From an uncultured Selenomonadales bacterium (GTDB taxonomy: Bacteria; Bacillota; Negativicutes; Selenomonadales; Selenomonadaceae): a stretch of DNA of 5,262 nt. Positions within the stretch are counted from its first letter, which is position 1; each line of letters starts with the position of its first letter. This document shows, piece after piece, positions 1 to 5,262 of the stretch. The stretch spans positions 1-5,262 of the forward strand of contig CAMJAZ010000155.1 in assembly GCA_946403735.1 (NCBI GenBank), given 5' to 3'. The notes beneath the pieces are model-generated. The model was not told the DNA's origin, ran no database searches, and saw nothing but the letters and a program-made list of their open reading frames with translations. The position numbers and the translations under genes were made by a program.

Positions 1-1280
1 TCCAGCAAATGGAAGATGAATTTACACGCTTAGGTTTTCGCGATAAGCCGACAAAGGCAGTTGAAAATATTTTACTCATAAGGATTGACGCTGTTGGTGA
101 CTTCGTGTTGACGAGCGCGGCAATTCGTGAAGTTCGTATGAATTACCCTTCGGCTTTCATTACGCTGATTGTGTCGAAAGTTGTTTATCCATTGGCTGAA
201 CATTGCCCCTACGTCAACGAAGTTTTAATCTTCGACGCGCCACCCGATGCTAAAATAACTGAAGCGCTTATCAACGTGACGAAATTTGCCGCCGCTAATC
301 TTTGGAAACGCCGTTATAGTTTATGTTTTTGTTTCCGCTACTGGATGAATAGTACAACTTGGGCGCTGGCGTACATGAGCGGTGCCGCTAAACGTGTTGG
401 CTATTCTGGTCACGCAAATAATCAATACAAAGGCGGTAATCCACTTCCTAAGAAAAATATTTATGAACTGGCATTTACTCACGTTGTGGTACAGCCGAAA
501 GAAATTCTTCAAGATACGGCAAGAAATTTGTATATGTTGCAAAGTTTTGGCTTACAAGTTCACCGTACCGATTTAGAAGTTTGGTTCGACAATGACGACT
601 TGCAAGCGGCTAGGGAAATTTTATTTGGCTTTGCGCCTGACCGAATGAAAATTGCTGTAGGAATTGGTGCGGGAAGGATTGAACGTAAATATCCCGTCGA
701 AAAATATCTTGTCGCATTCAAAGAAATTATTAATGAAGGTGCGGCGCTTGTAATTTTAGGCGGCGTTGATGAACTTAATGACGCTAAATTCCTTGAAGAA
801 AATTTGCCGAAAGAATTTGTTAAAAATGTTGTAGCGCTTAAGCCGAGCTGGCGAATTACGGCGGCTTTAATTTCCGAAACATTTATGTACATCGGCAACG
901 ATACTGGCACGCAACATATTTCAGCGGCGTTGAAAAATCCGACCGTCGTATTAAGTCCCGAATCTGCACGTAATGAAACAACGCTTGATGGCGGTTTCTG
1001 TCAATGTGCGCAATATTATCCTTGGCAGACAATGACAATTTTGTTGCGTCCTGAAAAACAAATTGACGACTGCGCAAAAGCTTTGTACTACGGCGGCTGT
1101 AAAGCTGGCAAGCAACATTGTATCGCGCAGATTGAACCTGCTGAAATTGTCCACGCTTACGACAATATCATTTTCGCACTGAAACATTCGGGCATAAAAA
1201 AAATTAGCTGTCCACAAATTTTAAACGGTACAGATAAAGTTACGCCTTTACATTATGGCTTTGAGTTCGACAAAATTTAG
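1..1280 (+). CDS. GT9 (heptosyltransferase-like) glycosyltransferase, copy A, 5' partial
   Basis: Predicted GT9 enzyme that would move a sugar from a nucleotide-sugar donor to a surface glycan or protein acceptor in the cytoplasm. The frame is open to the left edge (first full codon at base 3, reading Q-Q before the Met at 9). That Met is internal: copies B-D carry 33-38 more residues before the same M-E-x-[ED]-F-x-R box. Counting from this Met, the N-terminal loop R-I-D-A-V-G-D is near 25-31, R-K-Y-P near 226-229, and the nucleotide-sugar motif G-N-D-T-G-T-Q-H at 296-303. The C-terminal cysteines are C355-x8-C364-x6-C371, followed by H-C-I-x-Q-I-x-P. Odd points: about 30 residues of C-terminal tail absent from the other copies, and H instead of D in the otherwise conserved V-D-A-Y. 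The next gene starts 12 nt downstream. Family membership is seen from the motifs; donor and acceptor are unknown. Confidence 0.9.
   Translation, partial: QQMEDEFTRLGFRDKPTKAVENILLIRIDAVGDFVLTSAAIREVRMNYPSAFITLIVSKVVYPLAEHCPYVNEVLIFDAPPDAKITEALINVTKFAAANLWKRRYSLCFCFRYWMNSTTWALAYMSGAAKRVGYSGHANNQYKGGNPLPKKNIYELAFTHVVVQPKEILQDTARNLYMLQSFGLQVHRTDLEVWFDNDDLQAAREILFGFAPDRMKIAVGIGAGRIERKYPVEKYLVAFKEIINEGAALVILGGVDELNDAKFLEENLPKEFVKNVVALKPSWRITAALISETFMYIGNDTGTQHISAALKNPTVVLSPESARNETTLDGGFCQCAQYYPWQTMTILLRPEKQIDDCAKALYYGGCKAGKQHCIAQIEPAEIVHAYDNIIFALKHSGIKKISCPQILNGTDKVTPLHYGFEFDKI
894..937 (+). repeat. 44-nt perfect repeat in copy A (partner 3532-3575)
   Basis: Identical over 44 bases to copy C. It encodes the nucleotide-sugar motif G-N-D-T-G-T-Q-H-I-S-A-A-L-K. 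Immediately after it copies A and C diverge, and copy C instead becomes near-identical to copy B. A second identity between A and C is 699-730 against 3337-3368 (32 bases). Confidence 0.9.
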
Positions 1281-1287
1281 GCGGTGA
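1280..1287 (+). promoter_or_regulatory. Ribosome binding site deciding the copy B start
   Basis: GGCGGTGA matches the consensus GGAGGTGA at all but one base and begins on the last base of the copy A stop codon. It lies 5 nt before ATG 1293 and overlaps the alternative GTG at 1284, which therefore cannot be its target. This suggests translational coupling of copies A and B. Confidence 0.7.
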
Positions 1288-1292
1288 AGTTG

Positions 1293-2549
1293 ATGGGCAA
1301 TGAAGATTACGGAAATTTGGAACAAATTTTTATTGACGCCGTCCGCGCTGTCATGGCGACAAATAAATTTGATTTAGACCTGTTCATTAATCAAATGGAA
1401 GATGAATTTGTACGGCTTGGTTATCGTGACGAATCAGCTGGCGTGAAAAATATTTTGCTGGTACGGCTTGACGCAGTTGGAGATTTTATGATGACTACGC
1501 CGTCAATTCGTACTATTCGTGAAAATTTTCCAGACGCATATATAACCTTGCTTGTCACTCCGCGTACCTATTCGCTGGCTGAACTTTGCCCATACGTCAA
1601 CGAAGTTTTGAGCATCGATATAAATTATTTTGACGCCCAAAATTTTTTGAAAACGTTAAAATGTATCGTCGACTTTGCGAAAAAAAATCTGTGGAAAAAT
1701 TTTTACGACCTTTGCTTTTTCTTCGGTGGATTGGGTCCTGACGGTAAATATATGCGAAGTTTTTTACCGTACCTTAGCGGCGCTCGTGAACGTATCGGTT
1801 ACAATTACGACACAATTTGTAAAACTTTAGACACGTTGCCAGTGACTTGGCGTCCAAAAGAAATTCGCCACGAATGCTTGAGGGCGCTATACCTTTTGCA
1901 AGCGTACGGGCTAAAAATAAATGATACGCGCATTGAAATTTGGTTCGATAAATTGGATTTGAATGCGGCAAATAAAATTCTTAGCGGCTTTGCTCCCGAC
2001 CGCATAAAAATTGCCGTAGGGATTGGCGCATCGACGCTTGCAAGAATTTATCCACCTGCCCAATATATTGTTGCCTTCCGTGAAATTATAGCTAAGGGCG
2101 CGGCGCTCGTACTTTTCGGCGGGAAAGATGAAATTAACATTGCCCAATTTATTGTGGACAATTTGCCAAAAGGTTTAGTGAAAAATACCTTGCCGCTCAA
2201 TCCCAGTTGGCGTACTTCGGCGGCGCTAATTTCCCAACTTGATATGTACATTGGCAACGATACTGGACCAAAACATATTGCGGCGGCTTTTAAAAAGCCC
2301 GTAATTTATCTTAGCCGCGTTGCAAAGGATACCGCGCAGTTTGTTACGAATCTATCGACGGAAGTTGAAATGTTTTATCCTTGGCAAACTGAAACGATTC
2401 TCCTTCAGCCCGATCATCAAATTGGCGAATGTGCTAAAAAACATTTACTTATAGGTTGCATTGATGAAGAGAAACCGCATTGCATTACGCAGATTAAACC
2501 GTCGGAAATTGTTGACGCTTATGAAAAAATTTTGCAGTCTAAAAGTTAA
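1293..2549 (+). CDS. GT9 (heptosyltransferase-like) glycosyltransferase, copy B
   Basis: Predicted 418-residue GT9 enzyme, longer than typical GT9 proteins (about 320-360) mainly because of a roughly 50-residue N-terminal extension. The start is set at ATG 1293, not the in-frame GTG 1284: an SD-like GGCGGTGA (1280-1287) lies 5 nt before it, and the N-terminus M-G-N-x3-G-N-L-E then aligns with copies D and E. Motifs: Q-M-E-D-E-F-V-R-L-G-Y-R at 34-45; R-L-D-A-V-G-D at 58-64 (the Asp matches the catalytic Asp13 of E. coli WaaC); R-I-Y-P at 251-254, where other copies have R-K-Y-P; G-N-D-T-G-P-K-H at 321-328; C380-x8-C389-x7-C397. It is the only copy with the GT9-typical Pro in D-T-G-P. No signal peptide or membrane segment is apparent, which fits a cytoplasmic or peripheral enzyme. 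In mid-protein it resembles copy A; in the N-terminal half, copy C. Confidence 0.92.
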   Translation: MGNEDYGNLEQIFIDAVRAVMATNKFDLDLFINQMEDEFVRLGYRDESAGVKNILLVRLDAVGDFMMTTPSIRTIRENFPDAYITLLVTPRTYSLAELCPYVNEVLSIDINYFDAQNFLKTLKCIVDFAKKNLWKNFYDLCFFFGGLGPDGKYMRSFLPYLSGARERIGYNYDTICKTLDTLPVTWRPKEIRHECLRALYLLQAYGLKINDTRIEIWFDKLDLNAANKILSGFAPDRIKIAVGIGASTLARIYPPAQYIVAFREIIAKGAALVLFGGKDEINIAQFIVDNLPKGLVKNTLPLNPSWRTSAALISQLDMYIGNDTGPKHIAAAFKKPVIYLSRVAKDTAQFVTNLSTEVEMFYPWQTETILLQPDHQIGECAKKHLLIGCIDEEKPHCITQIKPSEIVDAYEKILQSKS

Positions 2550-2565
2550 GGAGTTGTAAGAAAGG
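2547..2565 (+). promoter_or_regulatory. Ribosome binding region of copy C (two SD-like sites)
   Basis: Two SD-like elements lie here. TAAGGAG (2547-2553) overlaps the copy B stop codon and is the better match, but it is 21 nt from ATG 2575, and the only nearby start-like codon, TTG 2554, is followed at once by a stop. GAAAGG (2560-2565), 9 nt before the ATG, is the likely working site. The stronger upstream site may be a remnant or a ribosome standby site (inference). Confidence 0.5.
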
Positions 2566-2574
2566 CGCTTGCCT

Positions 2575-3831
2575 ATGAAAGACTTTTTCATACACGATTA
2601 CAATGAGTTAAAAATAATTATCAAAAAAATTTTTAATGCGTCGAAAATAAATGATTCTTCCATTGACTTAACAAAATTTTTGCAACGAATGGAAATTGAT
2701 TTTGCGCGTTTTGGTTTCAGAGAAAATTATTTAAACGGCGTTGAAAATATTTTAGTCATATGCCTTGATGAAGTTGGCGATTATATTTTAACTTCGCCGA
2801 CAATTCGCGCTATTCGTGAAAATTTTCCTGCGGCTTATATAACCTTCGTCGTTACGAAAAAACTTTATCCATTGGCGGAACTTTGCCCCTACGTCAATGA
2901 AGTTTTAGTTTTTGAACGGGAATTTTCAACGTTTATTGATATGATTGACAACGTCATCGAATTTGCAAGTAAAAATCTTTGGAATCGTCGCTACGACAAA
3001 TGCTTTTATTTAGGTTTCGTGAATCGTCCCATACGCGGCTGGCTTACGTATTTTAGCGGCGCGAAAGAACGAATTGGTTTTGACATTGACAACGTACAAA
3101 AACATTTTTTCAGCAAACCTATAATGCCGTCACTTGAAGATGGCGTACACGAAAGCACAGTTAATTTAACTTTGTTAAAGGGAATGGGCTTGAAGGTCAA
3201 CACGACACATTTAGAAATTTGGTATAGCAAAAAAGATTTTCTCACGGCGAAAAATTTACTTGGAACTTTTGGTGAAGGTCGAATTAAAATTGCCGCTGGA
3301 ATTGGCGCTGGCAATCCTTCAAGAAAATATCCCATTGAAAAATATCTTGTCGCATTCAAAGAAATTATAGCTAAGGAAGCGGCGCTTGTACTTTTAGGCG
3401 GCGCTGATGAACTTAATGACGCGAAATTTCTTGAAGATAATTTACCAAAAGAATTTGTTAAAAATTTTGTAGCGCTTAAAGCTGGCTGGAGGGTAGATGC
3501 CGCCGCAATGTCATTAACCGATATGTACATAGGCAACGATACTGGCACGCAACATATTTCAGCGGCGTTGAAAAAGCCTGTAATTTATCTTAGCCGCGTT
3601 GCAAAAGACATTGAAAAAATTTGTCCTGACAGTGTTGACGAAACGAAACGTTACGCACCTTTTCAAACGCAGTTTATAGTTTTGCGTCCCGAACATCAGC
3701 TTGAAGAATGCCGCGCTAATCCAACTTATACTGGCTGTCGATTAGATGAGCCGCACTGCATTACACAGATTGAACCTGCTGAAGTTGTTGACGCCTACGA
3801 CAAAATGATAAGCTTTATTCGCCAAACTTAA
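2575..3831 (+). CDS. GT9 (heptosyltransferase-like) glycosyltransferase, copy C
   Basis: Predicted 418-residue GT9 enzyme. ATG 2575 is preferred over the in-frame TTG 2569, because GAAAGG (2560-2565) is 9 nt from the ATG but only 3 nt from the TTG. Its first 35 residues are the most diverged of the array (M-K-D-F-F-I-H-D...), but the box R-M-E-x-D-F-A-R-F-G-F-R (38-49) is kept. The N-terminal loop reads C-L-D-E-V-G-D-Y (63-70): the basic residue usual at 63 is Cys, while the catalytic-type Asp69 is intact. R-K-Y-P is at 250-253, G-N-D-T-G-T-Q-H at 320-327, and C379-x8-C388-x6-C395 near the end. The W of Y-P-W-Q-T seen in the other copies is F here (A-P-F-Q-T). It shares long identical DNA patches with copies A, B and D in different places, a mosaic. 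Probably an active transferase; acceptor unknown. Confidence 0.92.
   Translation: MKDFFIHDYNELKIIIKKIFNASKINDSSIDLTKFLQRMEIDFARFGFRENYLNGVENILVICLDEVGDYILTSPTIRAIRENFPAAYITFVVTKKLYPLAELCPYVNEVLVFEREFSTFIDMIDNVIEFASKNLWNRRYDKCFYLGFVNRPIRGWLTYFSGAKERIGFDIDNVQKHFFSKPIMPSLEDGVHESTVNLTLLKGMGLKVNTTHLEIWYSKKDFLTAKNLLGTFGEGRIKIAAGIGAGNPSRKYPIEKYLVAFKEIIAKEAALVLLGGADELNDAKFLEDNLPKEFVKNFVALKAGWRVDAAAMSLTDMYIGNDTGTQHISAALKKPVIYLSRVAKDIEKICPDSVDETKRYAPFQTQFIVLRPEHQLEECRANPTYTGCRLDEPHCITQIEPAEVVDAYDKMISFIRQT
3418..3492 (+). repeat. 75-nt near-identical patch in copy C (partner 4721-4795)
   Basis: Matches copy D at 73 of 75 bases; both differences are synonymous (GAT/GAC and GTT/GTG). It encodes D-A-K-F-L-E-D-N-L-P-K through A-G-W-R, in the donor-binding domain. 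Flanking sequence is clearly more diverged, which suggests recent gene conversion or recombination rather than uniform divergence from one duplication. Confidence 0.9.
3532..3575 (+). repeat. 44-nt perfect repeat in copy C (partner 894-937), joining a patch shared with copy B
   Basis: The identity to copy A ends at 3575. From 3580 to 3605 the sequence is identical to copy B at 2301-2326 (26 bases, encoding V-I-Y-L-S-R-V-A-K). This change of closest relative within a few bases is the clearest possible recombination joint in the window. Confidence 0.85.
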
Positions 3832-3840
3832 TTTTTTGAG

Positions 3841-3847
3841 AGGTGAT
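3841..3847 (+). promoter_or_regulatory. Ribosome binding site of copy D
   Basis: AGGTGAT, a full match to the extended anti-SD complement, ends 6 nt before ATG 3854. It predicts strong translation initiation, so the state of the G tract downstream would be the main limit on copy D protein. Confidence 0.75.
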
Positions 3848-3850
3848 TAA

Positions 3851-3901
3851 CTTATGGAAAATAAAATTGGCAATCTCGAAAAAATTGTAATTGAATTTTT
3901 A
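3851..3901 (+). repeat. 51-nt direct repeat at the start of copy D (partner 5165-5215)
   Basis: This stretch, from the three bases before the start codon into codon 16, matches 5165-5215 at 49 of 51 bases, including 35 identical bases at the 3' side (3867-3901 and 5181-5215). Just upstream, TAATTTTTTGAG is also shared (3829-3840 and 5141-5152). The spacing marks the duplication unit as gene plus leader, about 1.3 kb. Confidence 0.9.
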
Positions 3902-5131
3902 CAGCGTACGGTTGTCACAAAAAGAATTGAACTTGGAACTTTTTTCCAGCAAATGGAAAATGAATTCGCTCGTCTTGGTTATCGCGAACCCGTAAGGGGG
4001 GGGGTGGTGGAAAACATTCTTATTTCGCGGCTTGATAATGTGGGCGATTTTATTTTAACCATTCCTGCCATTCGTGAAATTCGCATGAACTATCCTTCAG
4101 CTTTCATAACATTGGTCGTTCGTGAAAAAGTTTATTCCGTCGCTGAACTTTGTCCCTACGTCAACGAAGTTTTGATTTTTGACGAAAGAATACTGTCAGG
4201 AAATATTTTTCAAATTATCATTAACATGACGGAGTTTTCAAAAAGAATTTTATGGCGGCGAAATTATGATTTGGCATTTAATTTTCGTTATTGGGATGAC
4301 ATTTGGCATTTAAACTCTTTATTTATGTTGTACTTTAGTGGCGCTTATCAACGCGTCGGTTACATTAGCGAAACCATTGACGTACCAAGAGCATCAGATT
4401 TAATTCAAATATTATTGACAGATCTTTTCATAATTCCAAATGAAATTAATCACGACGTTTCAAGAAATTTGTACTTGATAAAAGCTTTTGGCTTGACTGT
4501 ACGAAACACGAACTTAGAATTTTGGTACGATAAACAAGATTATCTGGCGGCGAAAAATTTGCTCGGAACTTTTGGTGAAGGTCGAATTAAAATTGCTGCT
4601 GGAATTGGTGCGGCAATTCTAGAACGCAAATATCCAATTGAAAAATATCTTGCCGCCTTCAAAGAAATTATAGCTAAGGGAGCGTCACTTGTAATTTTTG
4701 GCGGACCTGCTGAACTTGCTGACGCGAAATTTCTTGAAGACAATTTACCAAAAGAATTTGTGAAAAATTTTGTAGCGCTTAAAGCTGGCTGGAGGATTGA
4801 TGGCGCCGCAATTTCGTTTACTGATATATACATCGGCAACGATACTGGTACGCTAACTCTTGCTTCTGCGTTAAAAAAGCCTATAATTCTTTTAAGCCGC
4901 GTTGCAAAAGATGTAAAGGATTTTTTTTACGGTATCACTGAAACACAAATTTATTATCCTTGGCAGACAAATGCAATAGTGCTTAAGCCCAAACATCAAC
5001 TTGAAGAATGTAGATTAAAGCCTAGATTTGATTGTTGTAGTGTTGGCAAGCAACATTGCATTACGCAGATTGAACCTGCTGAAATTGTTGACGCTTACGA
5101 AAAAATGATTCCTTATGCGAAAACTTCTTAG
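3854..5131 (+). CDS. GT9 (heptosyltransferase-like) glycosyltransferase, copy D, with internal G9 tract
   Basis: Predicted 425-residue GT9 enzyme. ATG 3854 has a near-perfect AGGTGAT 6 nt upstream. The N-terminal extension contains Q-Q-M-E-N-E-F-A-R-L-G-Y-R (32-44), then P-V-R-G-G-V-V, whose codons hold nine consecutive Gs (3996-4004), then R-L-D-N-V-G-D-F (59-66). R-K-Y-P is at 258-261. The nucleotide-sugar motif at 328-335 is G-N-D-T-G-T-L-T: the His found in copies A-C and most GT9 enzymes is Thr335. C386-x8-C395-x6-C402 has an extra Cys394. As sequenced the frame is open; one G lost or gained would stop it at about 67 or 60 residues. N-terminal half and extreme C-terminus resemble copy A; residues about 228-318 resemble copy C, with 73 of 75 bases identical in one patch. 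GT9 fold is well supported; full activity is less sure because of the missing His. Confidence 0.92.
   Translation: MENKIGNLEKIVIEFLQRTVVTKRIELGTFFQQMENEFARLGYREPVRGGVVENILISRLDNVGDFILTIPAIREIRMNYPSAFITLVVREKVYSVAELCPYVNEVLIFDERILSGNIFQIIINMTEFSKRILWRRNYDLAFNFRYWDDIWHLNSLFMLYFSGAYQRVGYISETIDVPRASDLIQILLTDLFIIPNEINHDVSRNLYLIKAFGLTVRNTNLEFWYDKQDYLAAKNLLGTFGEGRIKIAAGIGAAILERKYPIEKYLAAFKEIIAKGASLVIFGGPAELADAKFLEDNLPKEFVKNFVALKAGWRIDGAAISFTDIYIGNDTGTLTLASALKKPIILLSRVAKDVKDFFYGITETQIYYPWQTNAIVLKPKHQLEECRLKPRFDCCSVGKQHCITQIEPAEIVDAYEKMIPYAKTS
3996..4004 (+). repeat. Homopolymeric G9 tract inside copy D
   Basis: Nine consecutive Gs span codons 48-51 of copy D, followed by TGGTGG. No other G run of similar length was seen in this AT-rich window. 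The matching place in copies A-C has no G run, and copy D carries one or two extra residues there. Losing one G moves the frame to a TAA at 4056-4058; gaining one leads to a TGA at 4033-4035. Both fall before or within the active-site loop region, so either change would abolish the enzyme. Such tracts are known slippage sites in phase-variable surface-glycan genes of other bacteria; variation here is not shown. An assembly error in run length is possible. Confidence 0.85.
4721..4795 (+). repeat. 75-nt near-identical patch in copy D (partner 3418-3492)
   Basis: Partner of the copy C patch. A further 32-base identity between the same two genes lies upstream (3262-3293 and 4565-4596, encoding G-T-F-G-E-G-R-I-K-I). 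Confidence 0.9.
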
Positions 5132-5149
5132 CATAGATTTTAATTTTTT

Positions 5150-5157
5150 GAGGAGAT
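5150..5157 (+). promoter_or_regulatory. Ribosome binding site of copy E
   Basis: GAGGAGAT lies 10 nt before ATG 5168 (12 nt measured from the AGGAG core). It follows the same TAATTTTTTGAG stretch that precedes the copy D site, so the two leaders share ancestry although their SD cores differ. Confidence 0.65.
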
Positions 5158-5164
5158 ATTGTAG

Positions 5165-5215
5165 CTTATGGAAAATAATTTTGGCAATCTCGAAAAAATT
5201 GTAATTGAATTTTTA
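5165..5215 (+). repeat. 51-nt direct repeat at the start of copy E (partner 3851-3901)
   Basis: Second copy of the leader and N-terminus repeat. The two mismatches are adjacent (AA at 3865-3866 against TT at 5179-5180) and change K-I to N-F. Confidence 0.9.
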
Positions 5216-5262
5216 AAAAATTCCGTTGCTACAAATACAATTAATCTCGGGGATTTTCTTAA
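5168..5262 (+). CDS. GT9-like glycosyltransferase, copy E, 3' partial (N-terminal extension only)
   Basis: ATG 5168 opens a frame that runs off the right edge after 31 full codons. It has a GAGGAGAT site upstream (AGGAG at 5151-5155, a rather long 12 nt spacer). The peptide begins M-E-N-N-F-G-N-L-E-K-I-V-I-E-F-L and continues to L-G-D-F-L, matching the N-terminus of copy D almost residue for residue (M-E-N-K-I-G-N-L-E-K... to L-G-T-F-F). This is the characteristic N-terminal extension of the array and comes before any GT9 catalytic motif, so the GT9 assignment rests entirely on paralogy with copy D. The leader and first 48 bases are a near-copy of copy D's. It extends the array to at least five members. 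Whether the rest of the gene is intact cannot be seen. Confidence 0.8.
   Translation, partial: MENNFGNLEKIVIEFLKNSVATNTINLGDFL

Noticed and set aside
9..11. ATG at 9 as the true start of copy A
   Set aside because: It is the internal Met of the Q-M-E box. The upstream codons Q-Q match copy D, and the paralogues have 33-38 more residues before it. The gene begins outside the window.
1284..1286. GTG start for copy B
   Set aside because: It lies within the SD-like GGCGGTGA that serves ATG 1293, and the three extra residues have no match in paralogues.
1680..1687. A8 run in copy B and T8 run at 4921-4928 in copy D as slippage switches
   Set aside because: A and T runs of this length are expected by chance in AT-rich coding DNA and encode ordinary conserved residues. 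Unlike the G9 run, they do not stand out from background.
2569..2571. TTG start for copy C
   Set aside because: It sits only 3 nt after the GAAAGG site, while ATG 2575 has a normal 9 nt spacing.
3006..3548. 180-codon open frame on the - strand, with similar shorter ones at 560-910, 2048-2257 and 4540-4839
   Set aside because: They lie opposite the same conserved segment of each GT9 gene, share sequence only because the sense genes do (several begin M-P-[VM]), and have no convincing ribosome binding site. They are shadows.
5132..5149. Possible terminator between copies D and E (T6 run)
   Set aside because: No inverted repeat precedes the T run, and the same TAATTTTTTGAG occurs before copy D as part of the duplicated leader.
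1..5262. CRISPR array, tRNA, rRNA, insertion sequence or attachment site
   Set aside because: The repeats found are all homologous coding segments of paralogues. No short regularly spaced repeats, tRNA-like folds, transposase frame or terminal inverted repeats were seen.

Overview
The window is one co-directional run of five closely related genes on the + strand, with almost no non-coding DNA. Three are complete (1293-2549, 2575-3831, 3854-5131), one lacks its 5' end (1-1280) and one is only begun (5168-5262). All four readable proteins are glycosyltransferase family 9 (GT9, the ADP-heptose:LPS heptosyltransferase superfamily, GT-B fold). Each has the N-terminal R-x-D-x-V-G-D-[FY] loop and the C-terminal Y-I-G-N-D-T-G nucleotide-sugar motif. 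The donor and acceptor cannot be read from the sequence, so no gene symbol is given.

The DNA is AT-rich (roughly 40% GC by eye) with strong Shine-Dalgarno sites of the AGGTGAT/GGAG type. Heptosyltransferase-like enzymes suggest a bacterium that decorates LPS, another surface polymer or a surface protein such as flagellin. The overall look would fit an outer-membrane-bearing Firmicute (Negativicutes, Selenomonas-like), but this is a low-confidence inference.

Layout: copy A (1-1280, with an unusual C-terminal tail); 12 nt; copy B (1293-2549); 25 nt; copy C (2575-3831); 22 nt; copy D (3854-5131); 36 nt; copy E (5168 to the window end). Each gap carries a ribosome binding site and none shows a terminator, so the array is probably one operon that continues in both directions. 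There is no gene-free stretch longer than 36 nt.

The notable points go beyond simple tandem duplication. (1) Copy D has an uninterrupted run of nine Gs inside its coding sequence just before the active-site loop, where a one-base slip either way closes the frame within about 20 codons: a candidate phase-variation switch. (2) The four proteins are mosaics: A pairs with D and B with C over the N-terminal half and the extreme C-terminus, while A pairs with B and C with D in the middle, with near-identical DNA patches between copies. (3) The acceptor-side middle of the N-terminal domain is strongly diverged while the donor side is conserved. (4) Copy D lacks the usual His of D-T-G-x-x-H and copy C lacks the usual Arg of the N-terminal loop. 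Together these suggest a diversifying surface-glycan transferase array, an inference that needs outside data.
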